A stretch of DNA of 64,000 bases from Maridesulfovibrio sp. (lineage in GTDB: Bacteria; Desulfobacterota; Desulfovibrionia; Desulfovibrionales; Desulfovibrionaceae): the NCBI RefSeq assembly GCF_963677005.1, contig NZ_OY781616.1:2799001-2863000 (forward strand), in the 5' to 3' direction. Under the pieces are notes generated by a model, which was not told the DNA's origin, ran no database searches, and saw only the letters and a program-made list of their open reading frames with translations. Positions 1 to 8,851 of this stretch are shown in pieces. The position numbers and the translations under genes are program-made. How positions within the stretch are numbered: position 1 is the first letter of the stretch; each line of letters starts with the position of its first letter.

Positions 1-750
1 AATTTCAAGGACGAGAAGGACGTTGAAGTATTGCGCGCGCTTGCGCCGGACTTTCTGGTAGTGGCCGCATACGGACTCATTCTTCCGCAGTCCGTGCTTG
101 ATGTTCCGGCCATCATGCCTCTTAACGTGCATGCCTCCCTGCTCCCGAAATACCGGGGAGCGGCCCCCATCCACCGGGCGGTGGCAAACGGGGAACACGC
201 AACCGGCATAACCATCATGAAGATGGAAGCCGGGCTTGATACAGGTCCTATCCTTGTTCAGCAGGCTCTCGGCATCGCCTGGGACGACTACACCGGCAAA
301 ATCCACGATGAACTCGCGGCCATGGGCGGCCCGTTGGTCATGGAAACCCTGCTCCGCTACGAAAACAAGCACCTCATCATCATGGAACAGGATGATGAGA
401 TAGCAACGTATGCCTCCAAACTTTCCAAGGAAGAAGGTTTGATAGACTGGACCAAGGACGCCAAGGCCGTCCATAACCAGATCAGGGGCATGCACCCGTG
501 GCCCGGTGCTTATTTTTTCTGGACTCCGGAAGAGGGCAAGGATCCGATCAGACTGGTCCTTACCCCGGGCAAGCCCGGAGACATGGAGTCCGGCGACAAC
601 GCTCCCGGAACCATTGTCGGTGAATTTGAAGGAATGCTGGGCATCGCCTGCGCGGACAAACTCTACCTCGCATCCGGTGTTAAACCGGCAGGTAAGAAGG
701 AAATGGACGGCAAGGCATTCATATGCGGATATATGGGCAGATGCTCATAA
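1..750 (+). CDS. fmt: Methionyl-tRNA formyltransferase, 3' part (5' end outside window)
   Basis: Transfers a formyl group from 10-formyl-THF to the initiator Met-tRNA in the cytoplasm. The reading frame is open from base 1, so about 249 residues of a roughly 320-residue enzyme are present; the apparent TTG start at 31 is internal. Visible family motifs are the formyltransferase core with NVHASLLPKYRGAAPI (the Asn and His of the catalytic site), then GITIMKMEAGLDTGPIL, followed by the C-terminal tRNA-binding domain (WTKDAKAVHNQIRGMHPWPGA). It heads a run of genes reading rightward (DUF116 protein, RsmB-like methyltransferase), an order common in Desulfovibrio, where def usually lies upstream. 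Confidence 0.96.
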   Translation, partial: NFKDEKDVEVLRALAPDFLVVAAYGLILPQSVLDVPAIMPLNVHASLLPKYRGAAPIHRAVANGEHATGITIMKMEAGLDTGPILVQQALGIAWDDYTGKIHDELAAMGGPLVMETLLRYENKHLIIMEQDDEIATYASKLSKEEGLIDWTKDAKAVHNQIRGMHPWPGAYFFWTPEEGKDPIRLVLTPGKPGDMESGDNAPGTIVGEFEGMLGIACADKLYLASGVKPAGKKEMDGKAFICGYMGRCS

Positions 751-777
751 ACTTCCTGCGGAAAACACCATGCGTCC

Positions 778-799
778 GCGGCTTTGCTGCCGCTTTTTA
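778..799 (+). terminator. Weak terminator-like hairpin after fmt
   Basis: A 5-bp stem (GCGGC at 778-782, GCCGC at 789-793) with a 6-base loop is followed directly by TTTTTA. It is short, so it may only attenuate readthrough into the DUF116 gene. Confidence 0.35.
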
Positions 800-856
800 T
801 TGAAGGGGACACTCCCTTGCTTCGGCCAAGCGACTTAATCTGATTCAGGAACAAAC

Positions 857-1675
857 GTGAGCATAGAAAAAGATTCCAAAAAACGCCTTTTCATCGGTCT
901 GATAACAGGAACCTGCGCCCTGCTCTGCTTTTTTCTGGGCCTGCTCTGGTACGTCCCCTATGTGGGACTGGATTCTTTCGGGAGCTGGGCAACATGGGTA
1001 TGGGGAATTATCATCTTCATGCTCATCATGCTTGTCGGCTGGGCCTATGCAGGACTGCTGGCAAACGTCGTGCTTGGCCGGACCTTTCCTTTTTCCAAAA
1101 AGGCACGCGGTCTGACCGTAAAGCTCTTCCTGCCGCTGATGACTATTCTGGGACGCATATTCGGCCTTTCCAAACGGAAAATCCGGTCCTCTTTCATCAA
1201 GGTCAACAACGAGCTGGTGCTTTCGGAAGCAGGCCACTTTGACCCGGACAAGATCATGATCCTGACCCCGCACTGCCTGCAATCCAGCCGCTGCGACATG
1301 CGCCTGACCTACGATGTGGACAACTGCAAACGCTGCGGACTGTGCACAATCAAGGGATTGCTGGACCTGCGGGACAAATACGGCGTGCATTTCGCTGTTG
1401 CCACCGGCGGCACCATTGCCAGACGTCTGGTTGTCCAGAAACGTCCGCGCATGATCATAGCCATTGCCTGTGAGCGCGATCTCTCAAGCGGTATTCAGGA
1501 TACCTACCCGCTCCCGGTTTACGGCGTGCTCAACGAACGGCCCAACGGTCCCTGCCTCGATACCATGGTATCCCTTGCGGCAGTTGAAGATGCCCTGCGC
1601 CGGTTCATAAAAGAAGACAAACTTCCGGCCGACGTTGACAAGAACGTGGCCCTTACACCCATTACCGGACGCTAG
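857..1675 (+). CDS. DUF116 family membrane protein
   Basis: Function is not established. The 272-residue protein has two N-terminal membrane segments (about residues 11-32 and 45-70), a basic linker, and a cytoplasmic C-terminal half with a cysteine cluster: C in PHCLQSSRC, then CKRCGLC around residues 155-162, which could bind a metal or Fe-S cluster (inference). It then has the conserved ATGGTIARR and AIACERDLSSGI motifs typical of DUF116. The start is GTG at 857, supported by AGGA at 847-850. It lies between fmt and the RsmB-like gene with a 14-base gap to the latter, so these are probably co-transcribed and may share a translation-related role. Confidence 0.85.
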   Translation: MSIEKDSKKRLFIGLITGTCALLCFFLGLLWYVPYVGLDSFGSWATWVWGIIIFMLIMLVGWAYAGLLANVVLGRTFPFSKKARGLTVKLFLPLMTILGRIFGLSKRKIRSSFIKVNNELVLSEAGHFDPDKIMILTPHCLQSSRCDMRLTYDVDNCKRCGLCTIKGLLDLRDKYGVHFAVATGGTIARRLVVQKRPRMIIAIACERDLSSGIQDTYPLPVYGVLNERPNGPCLDTMVSLAAVEDALRRFIKEDKLPADVDKNVALTPITGR

Positions 1676-1689
1676 AGAAAACATATCCG

Positions 1690-2973
1690 ATGAAGAAGCC
1701 GACCCTGCCCGGAACACGGGGACTCGCCTTTGAGTGTATAACCCGCACTCTGGATGGCAATGCCGATGCGCAGTCTGTGCTGGACAATATCCTGTCTGCC
1801 GCCGGACCGGACCAGCGAGACCGAGGCTTCATAACGGAAATATTTTACGGCTACCTGCGCACGCGCATCCGCCTGCTCTCCGTACTGAAATGTTTTCTTT
1901 CAAGACCGGAAGGACTTCCGGAACCGGTACTGAGGGTCCTGGGCATGGCCGCATATGAAATTCTGCATATGGATGTTCCGGCATACGCATCAGTAGACTG
2001 GGGCGTGGACTCTGCCAAAAGACTTTCCCGCGGAAAGCTCGGCGGGCTGGCAAACGCAGTGCTGCGCAAGGTTGCCAGGCTGGCCGATGACGGAGTTGAC
2101 GAGGAGTTCTTCCGCCGCAATACGAAAACCGAGGCTGAGTTTCTCTCGGCCCGATACTCCTGTCCGGAATGGATCGTTGACCTGTGGGTAAAGGCTTATG
2201 GTCAGGAACAGGCAGAAATGTACCTCGAAGCACAGACTCTCCCGCCGGCAGCAGGATTCGTTCTGGATACCGGAGACAAGAAAGCAGCAGCAGTGGCCGC
2301 TTTGCTCATGAAAGAACAGGATTTCATTGAGACAGACGGACAGGCTTTCGCCTTTCCCTCCGGGCAGTTTCCGGAAGCGTTCAAAACCCTGAACAGGGGG
2401 ACCCTGTTCCGCAGGAGCTATGCGGCAAGACAGGCGCTGGCTGCGCTTTCCCCGAAGGAATGGCCGGTTCCTGTATGGGACGGATGTTCGGGCCGCGGAG
2501 GCAAATCAAAATTTCTGGTTTCACAAGGGATTGCACCGGTCTTCGCCAGCGACCCGCACAAGGGCAGGATTTCGGCCCTGAAAAAGGACCTTGCGGATTT
2601 CCCGGCTTTCCGGGCATCCGCAATTGCGTCGCCACTAGCGAACAATTCGCTGGGAACAGCCCTGCTGGATGTTCCGTGCTCAGGACTCGGAGTTCTTGCC
2701 AGAAGGCCGGACACCAAATTCCGGCGCACTCCCGACGACCTTGCCTCTCTGGTTGTCCTGCAGTCACGCATTCTTGAAAACAGCTGGCGGACAGTTCGCA
2801 CAAACGGACGGCTGGCCTATATAACCTGCACCCTGAACCCGGATGAAAATGAACGGCAGATAGCAACCTTTTTGCATCGACACAAAGACGCAAGACTGCT
2901 CAAGGAATGGACCACACCTCCGGATTCGGAACTGCGCGAGTTTTTCTACGCCGCCCTCATTGAAAAGATCTGA
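1690..2973 (+). CDS. rsmB: RsmB-like 16S rRNA (cytosine-5) methyltransferase
   Basis: SAM-dependent m5C methyltransferase, probably acting on 16S rRNA C967. The 427-residue protein has an N-terminal NusB-like helical domain (about 1-150) and a C-terminal Nol1/Nop2/Sun domain (about 230-427). The motif IV cysteine is in LLDVPCSGLGVLARRPD and the catalytic motif VI cysteine is in YITCTLNPDENE. The SAM-binding loop reads DGCSGRGGKSKF rather than the usual DxCAAPGGKT, a noticeable departure. Length fits the family. It follows the DUF116 gene closely. Target-site assignment is by family; a related RsmF-type specificity cannot be excluded. Confidence 0.88.
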   Translation: MKKPTLPGTRGLAFECITRTLDGNADAQSVLDNILSAAGPDQRDRGFITEIFYGYLRTRIRLLSVLKCFLSRPEGLPEPVLRVLGMAAYEILHMDVPAYASVDWGVDSAKRLSRGKLGGLANAVLRKVARLADDGVDEEFFRRNTKTEAEFLSARYSCPEWIVDLWVKAYGQEQAEMYLEAQTLPPAAGFVLDTGDKKAAAVAALLMKEQDFIETDGQAFAFPSGQFPEAFKTLNRGTLFRRSYAARQALAALSPKEWPVPVWDGCSGRGGKSKFLVSQGIAPVFASDPHKGRISALKKDLADFPAFRASAIASPLANNSLGTALLDVPCSGLGVLARRPDTKFRRTPDDLASLVVLQSRILENSWRTVRTNGRLAYITCTLNPDENERQIATFLHRHKDARLLKEWTTPPDSELREFFYAALIEKI

Positions 2974-3041
2974 TGTCCTTTTAATTCCGGAACTGATAAG
3001 GCGCTATCCTGAGCGCAAATTCTGGAGAAGGAAGATACGGA

Positions 3042-3797
3042 CTACTGACCCTGAAGCTGCTTTTTCACGAAATCAAAAAATTTCTGAGCTTCCACATGAT
3101 CCTTATTCAGGGACAGAGCCTTGGTCAGGTGATCGGCGCATTTTTCCAACATCCCTTTCTCAAAATAAGCTCTGGCGATATTGTAATGCAGGTTCTCATC
3201 CTGTGAACTCATCTGAAGAGCCCGCTGGTAATATTCTATGGCCTGGTCCTGCATGCCGCTCTTGCGCAGGTTTATACCGAATTCATTGAAAAGGTGCTTG
3301 TGCTCGGTCTGAAAGGCGGCGTCAAGATTTACAAGACGTTCAAAAATATCATTCGCCTTGGTGTTCTCACCACGCTCCATGTATGTAAGCCCCAGCCCGA
3401 AATTCGCCTTGACGTTCTCCTCGTCAACGTCCAGGGCATTCTGAAATTCAAATTCGGCGCTGTAGGTTGCCCCGGCCTGCCTTGCTTTTTCACCACGCTC
3501 AATGGAAGAACCCAACTCCTTGATCTTCGGATATACCGTTGAGACATAAAATTCCGGTTCCGGCGAATACTTGGAAAGGAACTCCTCCATATCCACAGCC
3601 GACTTGGGGCCTGCGGGAACATAACTTTTATTAAGGGCCTGCACTTCCACACTGCCGTCATCCAGTTCACGGACCATCCAGTACATTTTACTGATAGTCC
3701 TGCGCACAGTTGTGCCTGTGCCGATCTTCTGGACACTCTGGCTTGAAAAAACTCCCTGAATCTTCTCTCTGCCACTTACATTTTCTGCTGAAGCCAT
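3042..3797 (-). CDS. Tetratricopeptide repeat protein
   Basis: A 251-residue protein without signal peptide or membrane segment. After an N-terminal region rich in Ser/Thr (SSQSVQKIGTGTTVRRTI), there are three to four TPR units in the C-terminal 150 residues, recognisable as ANFGLGLTYMERGENTKAND, EFGINLRKSGMQDQAIEYYQ and HYNIARAYFEKGMLEKCADH. TPRs are protein-binding scaffolds; partner and pathway are unknown. The ATG at 3797 is preferred over an upstream TTG because AAGGAT lies just ahead of it. It is transcribed divergently from the XRE-cupin gene at 4112 across a 314-bp region that carries two palindromes. Confidence 0.85.
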   Translation of the reverse strand: MASAENVSGREKIQGVFSSQSVQKIGTGTTVRRTISKMYWMVRELDDGSVEVQALNKSYVPAGPKSAVDMEEFLSKYSPEPEFYVSTVYPKIKELGSSIERGEKARQAGATYSAEFEFQNALDVDEENVKANFGLGLTYMERGENTKANDIFERLVNLDAAFQTEHKHLFNEFGINLRKSGMQDQAIEYYQRALQMSSQDENLHYNIARAYFEKGMLEKCADHLTKALSLNKDHVEAQKFFDFVKKQLQGQ

Positions 3798-3967
3798 TTG
3801 CAATCCTTATCTTGATTACCGTAATTGAGCGACTATAGATAAATTTCTACTGAAACGCCAACAGCAAAATCAGGTTGCTGGATGACCGTTCCTCCCAGAC
3901 AGCAACAGCAAAGTACATTTTCCAATTTTGTCCTTCATTTTTGTCGCACGAAGTTTTATCTTGGCTG

Positions 3968-3983
3968 TCTGCTGTACAGCAGA
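3968..3983. promoter_or_regulatory. 16-bp perfect palindrome in a divergent promoter region
   Basis: TCTGCTGTACAGCAGA reads identically on both strands. It lies between the divergent TPR and XRE-cupin genes, a position suited to an operator. It does not fit the CTGT-N8-ACAG LexA pattern. No regulator can be assigned. Confidence 0.45.
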
Positions 3984-4014
3984 TGAATAAGAGCTGACAT
4001 GACAGTGAATAGTG

Positions 4015-4061
4015 ACAAAAAAACGTTATTATTGTAAGCACTCATTTCTAACGTTTTTTGT
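4015..4061. promoter_or_regulatory. Inverted repeat upstream of XRE-cupin gene
   Basis: ACAAAAAAACGTTA (4015-4028) is mirrored by TAACGTTTTTTGT (4049-4061) across a 20-base spacer, with one extra A in the left arm. It ends 51 bases before the start of the XRE-cupin gene. It could be an operator for that regulator (autoregulation is common for XRE proteins); this is inference. Confidence 0.45.
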
Positions 4062-4111
4062 AAATTCATACCAGAATGCCGTGGAAACGGGTCAGACCAG
4101 ACGAGGGAAAA

Positions 4112-4675
4112 ATGAACAAGACAAAAGTTGGGCAGCGCATCAAAACCTTCAGGGAAAAACAGGGACTCAGTATTGAGGATTTTTCGGAACGAACCGGACT
4201 GGGGCTGGAATTCCTTGGTGCGGTTGAAGAAAAGGACATGTATCCCTCGCTGGGCCCCCTGCTTAAAATTGCCAGGGCACTTGGTGTCCGCCTTGGAACT
4301 TTTCTGGACGACCATGTCAGCAAGGACCCGATCATCATAAAATTAGATGAGCGTGAAGAAGAATTTTCCATGCATTCCGATATGGAACACACGGCTTCCA
4401 TGAAATATTTCTCTCTTGGAAAAGGGAAAAGCGACCGCCATATGGAACCGTTCTTCATTGAAATAGAGCCGGAAGATACGGAACCGAAACTCACCTCCCA
4501 CGAAGGAGAGGAATTCATCATCGTTGTTTCGGGAAAACTCAAGGTGGTATACGGAAAAGAGGAAAGCGTGCTCCAGGCCGGAGACAGCGTTTACTTTAAT
4601 TCCGTTGTTCCGCACTACGTAGCCGCACACGGCGAAAAGTGCGACATTTACGCAGTCCTCTACTTCCCGGAATAG
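4112..4675 (+). CDS. XRE-family regulator with C-terminal cupin domain (first of two)
   Basis: A likely DNA-binding regulator with a small-molecule-sensing cupin. In 187 residues it has an XRE helix-turn-helix at about 5-60 ([25 protein letters not shown]) and a cupin_2 barrel at about 105-185 ([34 protein letters not shown]). The ATG at 4112 has GAGGGA ahead of it; an upstream in-frame ATG at 4076 lacks a ribosome site. The downstream acyl-CoA ligase starts 13 bases after its stop, so the pair is almost certainly one operon, and the same pairing recurs at 6410-8749. The ligand may be an acid or CoA ester handled by the ligase (inference). Confidence 0.88.
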   Translation: MNKTKVGQRIKTFREKQGLSIEDFSERTGLGLEFLGAVEEKDMYPSLGPLLKIARALGVRLGTFLDDHVSKDPIIIKLDEREEEFSMHSDMEHTASMKYFSLGKGKSDRHMEPFFIEIEPEDTEPKLTSHEGEEFIIVVSGKLKVVYGKEESVLQAGDSVYFNSVVPHYVAAHGEKCDIYAVLYFPE

Positions 4676-4688
4676 GAAAGGCGGTTCC

Positions 4689-6335
4689 ATGGAAAAATCA
4701 CACCTCAGGGAGATTACTCTCGGCACACTGCTGGACGAGATAGTGGAAAACTATCCTGACAACGAAGCAGTTGTTTACGTTGACCGCGATTTCCGCCTCA
4801 CCTACCGCGAATTCGGTGAACTTGTGGATGAACTGGCCATGGGACTCATGGCTCTGGGCATAAAGAAGGGCGAAAAGGTCGCAATCTGGGCAACCAACGT
4901 GCCTTACTGGGTTGCCCTGCAGTTTGCCACGGCCAAAATCGGGGCTATCCTGCTGACCGTAAACACCTTTTACCGCACTACCGAACTGGAATACCTGCTC
5001 AAACAGTCCGAATGCGAAAACCTGGTCATCATCGATGGCTTCCGGGAAATAGATTACCTTGAAACCGTGTATGATCTGGTCCCGGAACTGAAAACACAGG
5101 AACGCGGCTACCTGAAAAGCGCCAGATTTCCGGATCTCAAAAGAGTTTTCTTTCTGGGACAGGAAAAACACCGCGGAATGTATTCCATGGCCGAGGTCAT
5201 CAACCTTTCCGCAGTTGTATCGGAAGAGGAATACCAGACCCGCCAGGACTCCCTTGATCCCCATGATGTGGTAAACATGCAGTACACTTCGGGAACAACA
5301 GGATTCCCCAAAGGTGTGCAGCTGACCCATTACAACATCGGAAACAACGGATTCTGGATCGGCGAAAACCAGGGTTTCCGACCGGGTGACCGGCTCTGTC
5401 TGCCTGTTCCCCTGTTTCACTGTTTCGGCTGTGTACTCGGAGTACTTGCCGCCATCAACCATGCCGCAACGCTGGTCATTCTCGAAGGATTCGACCCGCT
5501 GCTGGTCATGGCTTCCGTGGATCAGGAAAAATGCACCGCTGTTTACGGCGTTCCGACCATGTTCATCGCCATTCTCGACCACAAGATGTTCAACAGATTC
5601 GACTACTCTTCTCTGCGTACCGGAATCATGGCGGGCTCTCCGTGCCCGGTGGAAGTCATGAAGAAAGTCATGGACAAAATGAACATGAAGGACATCACTA
5701 TCTGCTACGGGCTGACCGAGGGTTCCCCGGTGATGACCCAGACCAGAATGGAAGACGACATCAGACGCCGGACCGAAAGCGTGGGCCGGGCAATGCCGGA
5801 AATCGAAGTGGCCATATTCAACCCGGAAACGGGCAAGGAGTGTGAACACGGCGAAACAGGCGAAATCTGCTGCCGCGGCTACAACGTGATGAAAGGCTAC
5901 TACAAGAACGATGAAGCCACGGCAACGGCCATCGACATAGACGGATGGCTCCATTCCGGCGACCTCGGAACCATGGACGAAGAAGGCTATGTAGAAGTAA
6001 CCGGAAGGCTGAAAGACATGATAATTCGCGGGGGAGAAAATATTTATCCTCGTGAAATAGAAGAATTCCTTTACACCATGGATGGAATTCTAGATGTTCA
6101 GGTTGCCGGCGTTCCGAGCAAGAAATTCGGTGAGCAGGTGGGAGCGTTCATCATATTGAAAGACGGCGTTGAAATGGATCAGCAGGATGTTGTGGACTTC
6201 TGCCGGGGCAAGATATCCCGATACAAAATTCCAAAATACGTCACTTTCATAGATTCTTATCCGATGACGGCGAGTGGTAAAATTCAGAAATACAAATTAA
6301 GGGAAATGGCCGCAGAGCTGTACCCCGATGCATAG
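4689..6335 (+). CDS. AMP-forming acyl-CoA ligase (FadD-like)
   Basis: Activates a carboxylic acid with ATP to an acyl-adenylate and then an acyl-CoA. The 548 residues show the full ANL-family motif set: P-loop [22 protein letters not shown], the hinge region [21 protein letters not shown] and [20 protein letters not shown], and the C-terminal catalytic lysine in [13 protein letters not shown]. Sequence style is that of medium/long-chain fatty acyl-CoA synthetases; the actual substrate cannot be read from sequence. The gene sits 13 bases behind its XRE-cupin partner. The second ligase at 7106 is of a different subfamily, so the two modules probably handle different acids. Confidence 0.9.
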   Translation: MEKSHLREITLGTLLDEIVENYPDNEAVVYVDRDFRLTYREFGELVDELAMGLMALGIKKGEKVAIWATNVPYWVALQFATAKIGAILLTVNTFYRTTELEYLLKQSECENLVIIDGFREIDYLETVYDLVPELKTQERGYLKSARFPDLKRVFFLGQEKHRGMYSMAEVINLSAVVSEEEYQTRQDSLDPHDVVNMQYTSGTTGFPKGVQLTHYNIGNNGFWIGENQGFRPGDRLCLPVPLFHCFGCVLGVLAAINHAATLVILEGFDPLLVMASVDQEKCTAVYGVPTMFIAILDHKMFNRFDYSSLRTGIMAGSPCPVEVMKKVMDKMNMKDITICYGLTEGSPVMTQTRMEDDIRRRTESVGRAMPEIEVAIFNPETGKECEHGETGEICCRGYNVMKGYYKNDEATATAIDIDGWLHSGDLGTMDEEGYVEVTGRLKDMIIRGGENIYPREIEEFLYTMDGILDVQVAGVPSKKFGEQVGAFIILKDGVEMDQQDVVDFCRGKISRYKIPKYVTFIDSYPMTASGKIQKYKLREMAAELYPDA

Positions 6336-6409
6336 GAAAAAAGACATTTCTTTGAACAGAAAATGATTCACGGTGCATCCAATAAAAGCAACCGCATCAG
6401 GGAGGCGGT

Positions 6410-6967
6410 ATGAGCAACAACCAGGCATACAAGGAAATTGCGCCCAGGCTTCAGGGCCTGCGGGACGCAATGGACATGACACTTGAGGAACTGGCCGAAA
6501 AAACCGGAGTAACGGTAGAAAAAGCCGCTCAGTATGAATCCGGGACCATGGAAATCCCCGTGAGCTACCTTATGGATGTGGCGCACATCTGCGGGGTAGG
6601 CCTTACGGTTCTTATCTCCGGTTCCGAAGCGCACCTGACCAACTACGCCCTTGTGCGCAAAGGCAAAGGGCTGGTCGTGGACCGCCGCAAGGACTACGAC
6701 TACAAGAATCTGGCCTCCACTTTCGTGGGCAGACGCATGGAGCCTTTCATGGTCGAGGTGCCGTCCAAGGACGTGACGGAAATGAACTTCACCACCCACC
6801 GGGGACAGGAATTCATCTACGTGCTTGAGGGACGCCTTGAACTCAGGCTCGGCGACTCCGTCCTTGAACTTGATGAAGGCGATTCTCTGTACTTTGATTC
6901 CAACACCCCGCACGCCCTGCGAGGCCTTGGCGGCAGATCTGCACGCATGCTGGACGTCATTCTCTAG
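6410..6967 (+). CDS. XRE-family regulator with C-terminal cupin domain (second of two)
   Basis: 185 residues with the same architecture as the protein at 4112: helix-turn-helix at about 10-65 (LRDAMDMTLEELAEKTGVTVEKAAQYESG) and cupin at about 110-185 (HRGQEFIYVLEGRLELRLGD, DEGDSLYFDSNTPHAL). It starts at the ATG at 6410 behind GGGAGG. It lies 74 bases after the first ligase and 138 bases before the second, so all four genes may be transcribed together, or the second pair may have its own promoter. Its cupin differs clearly from the first, consistent with an old duplication and a different ligand. Confidence 0.88.
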   Translation: MSNNQAYKEIAPRLQGLRDAMDMTLEELAEKTGVTVEKAAQYESGTMEIPVSYLMDVAHICGVGLTVLISGSEAHLTNYALVRKGKGLVVDRRKDYDYKNLASTFVGRRMEPFMVEVPSKDVTEMNFTTHRGQEFIYVLEGRLELRLGDSVLELDEGDSLYFDSNTPHALRGLGGRSARMLDVIL

Positions 6968-7105
6968 CAGGCCGTATCCGGTAGCGTCCGCCTGCGGCGA
7001 ACGCACCTGCGGTCTGCGGTAAAAATCCGACTTTACTTTTGAGAACCGAACGTCAACCAACAGCAATTATCGGGATGGAATCAGACATCCCTGTGGAGAT
7101 ATGAA

Positions 7106-8749
7106 ATGCAGAAGCAGAAATACACGTCATACGAAGACTTCCGTGCAGGATATAAAGCCGAGGTGCCCGACAACTACAATTTCGCTTTCGACTGTGTGGA
7201 CAGATACGCCGCCGAAGATCCGTCCAGACCTGCGATGATCCACATCGGCCCGGACGGCACGCGCAGGGAAATGGATTTCGGATTCTTTTCCAAAAAATCA
7301 GCACGGCTGGCCAATGCCCTGACCAAGGCAGGAGTGGGCAAAGGTGATCGGATCATGATCATCCTCTATCGCCGCATAGACTGGTGGATATCCATGCTGG
7401 CCTGCCACAAGATCGGGGCTGTCCCTGTTCCTTCCCCCAACCTGCTGACCACCAAGGACATCGAATTCAGGGTCAATTTTGCAAAGATCAAGGGAATCAT
7501 TGCCGAAGACTCGGTTGCAGATCGGGTTGAGGCCGCAAGAAAGGACTGCCCGACCCTTGAAATACTTGTTCAGGCAGGAGAAGCGGAGACTCACGAGGGA
7601 TGGCTGGATTTCGAAACCATCTGCGAGGAATCATCCGATTCCTTCCCCCGGCCGGACGACTGCGCCTGCGGAGATGATTCCCTGCTCATATTCTTTTCCT
7701 CCGGCACCACCGGACCGCCGAAAATGGTCGAGCACACCCACAATTATCCGCTGGGTCACTACACCACAGGAGCCTACTGGCACGATCTGGAACCGGGCGA
7801 TATCCATCTTACTCTGGCCGATACCGGCTGGGGCAAAGCCGTCTGGGGCAAATACTACGGCCAGTGGATGGCCGGGGCCGTGGTCTTCGTATGGGATTTC
7901 CGCGGAAAATTCGTACCTTCAGAGCTGCTTCAGATCATTTCCGAACACAAGGTCACGACCTTCTGCGCTCCGCCGACAGTCTTCCGTTTCATGATTCGCG
8001 AAGACCTTTCCAAGTACGACCTGTCCGCACTCAGGCACTGCACCACTGCCGGGGAACTGCTCAACGCTTCCGTTTTCGAAGCCTGGCAGGAAGCAACCGG
8101 TCTGCCCCTGTACGAAGGCTACGGACAGACGGAATCCGTACTGCAGATCGCAACTTTCCCGCACATGACACCCAAACCGGGGTCCATCGGCAAACCGTGT
8201 CCGGGATGGGACATCGCGCTTTTCGATGCTGAAGGCAACCGCTGTGCCCCCGGTGAAGAAGGACAGATCTGTGTAAAGCTCGACCCGCGCCCGGTGGGAC
8301 TTTTCACCGGCTATCTGGACGAGCCTGAAAAGACCGCCAATGTCATGGTCAACGGCTACTACCAGACCGGCGACAAAGCCTGGATGGATGAAGACGGCTA
8401 CTTCTGGTTTCTGGGCAGGACCGATGATCTGATCAAGAGTTCCGGATACCGCATAGGACCCTTTGAAGTGGAATCCGCGCTGATAACACACGACGCGGTA
8501 GTCGAAGCAGCCGTTACCGGCGTTCCCGACCCGGTCCGCGGACAGGCCGTAAAGGCGACTATCGTGCTGGCTGCCGGTTACGAAGGCAGCGCCGAACTGA
8601 CCAAAGAGCTTCAGGATCACGTCAAGAAAGTAACTGCCCCGTACAAATACCCCAGAGTGATAGACTACGTTGACGAACTGCCCAAGACCATCAGCGGAAA
8701 AATCAAACGGGCCGAAATCCGGGCAAAAGACGAGGCCGAGGCAAAATAA
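7106..8749 (+). CDS. AMP-forming acyl-CoA synthetase (ACSM / benzoate-CoA ligase-like)
   Basis: 547-residue ANL-family ligase. Motifs: FFSSGTTGPPKMVEHTHNY, LADTGWGKAVWGKYYG (a sequence typical of medium-chain ACSM and aryl-CoA ligases), GYGQTES, TGDKAWMDEDGYFWFLGR followed by DDLIKSSGYRIGPFEVE, and the catalytic lysine in LPKTISGKIKRAEIR. The ATG at 7106 has GGAG upstream. It is the ligase half of the second regulator/ligase pair. Likely substrates are medium-chain, branched or aromatic acids; this is by family only. A strong bidirectional terminator follows at 8787. Confidence 0.88.
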   Translation: MQKQKYTSYEDFRAGYKAEVPDNYNFAFDCVDRYAAEDPSRPAMIHIGPDGTRREMDFGFFSKKSARLANALTKAGVGKGDRIMIILYRRIDWWISMLACHKIGAVPVPSPNLLTTKDIEFRVNFAKIKGIIAEDSVADRVEAARKDCPTLEILVQAGEAETHEGWLDFETICEESSDSFPRPDDCACGDDSLLIFFSSGTTGPPKMVEHTHNYPLGHYTTGAYWHDLEPGDIHLTLADTGWGKAVWGKYYGQWMAGAVVFVWDFRGKFVPSELLQIISEHKVTTFCAPPTVFRFMIREDLSKYDLSALRHCTTAGELLNASVFEAWQEATGLPLYEGYGQTESVLQIATFPHMTPKPGSIGKPCPGWDIALFDAEGNRCAPGEEGQICVKLDPRPVGLFTGYLDEPEKTANVMVNGYYQTGDKAWMDEDGYFWFLGRTDDLIKSSGYRIGPFEVESALITHDAVVEAAVTGVPDPVRGQAVKATIVLAAGYEGSAELTKELQDHVKKVTAPYKYPRVIDYVDELPKTISGKIKRAEIRAKDEAEAK

Positions 8750-8786
8750 CCTCTGCCCCTCCAGAATAGACCGGGATACAGAAACA

Positions 8787-8827
8787 AACGCCCTGCCGAC
8801 ATATATCGGCAGGGCGTTCTCTTTTTT
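8787..8827. terminator. Bidirectional rho-independent terminator
   Basis: Perfect 13-bp arms (8787-8799 and 8806-8818) with a 6-base loop, followed by CTCTTTTTT. It separates the rightward acyl-CoA synthetase gene from the leftward cysE operon end. Confidence 0.92.
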
Positions 8828-8851
8828 AACACAACAATCCCCAATGTCCGG

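Noticed and set aside
3968-3983. LexA/SOS box
   Set aside because: The palindrome lacks the CTGT-N8-ACAG spacing and no DNA-repair gene is adjacent.
4698-5954. 418-codon open frame on the minus strand
   Set aside because: Lies wholly inside the FadD-like ligase gene, which has all family motifs on the plus strand; the minus-strand product has no recognisable domain.
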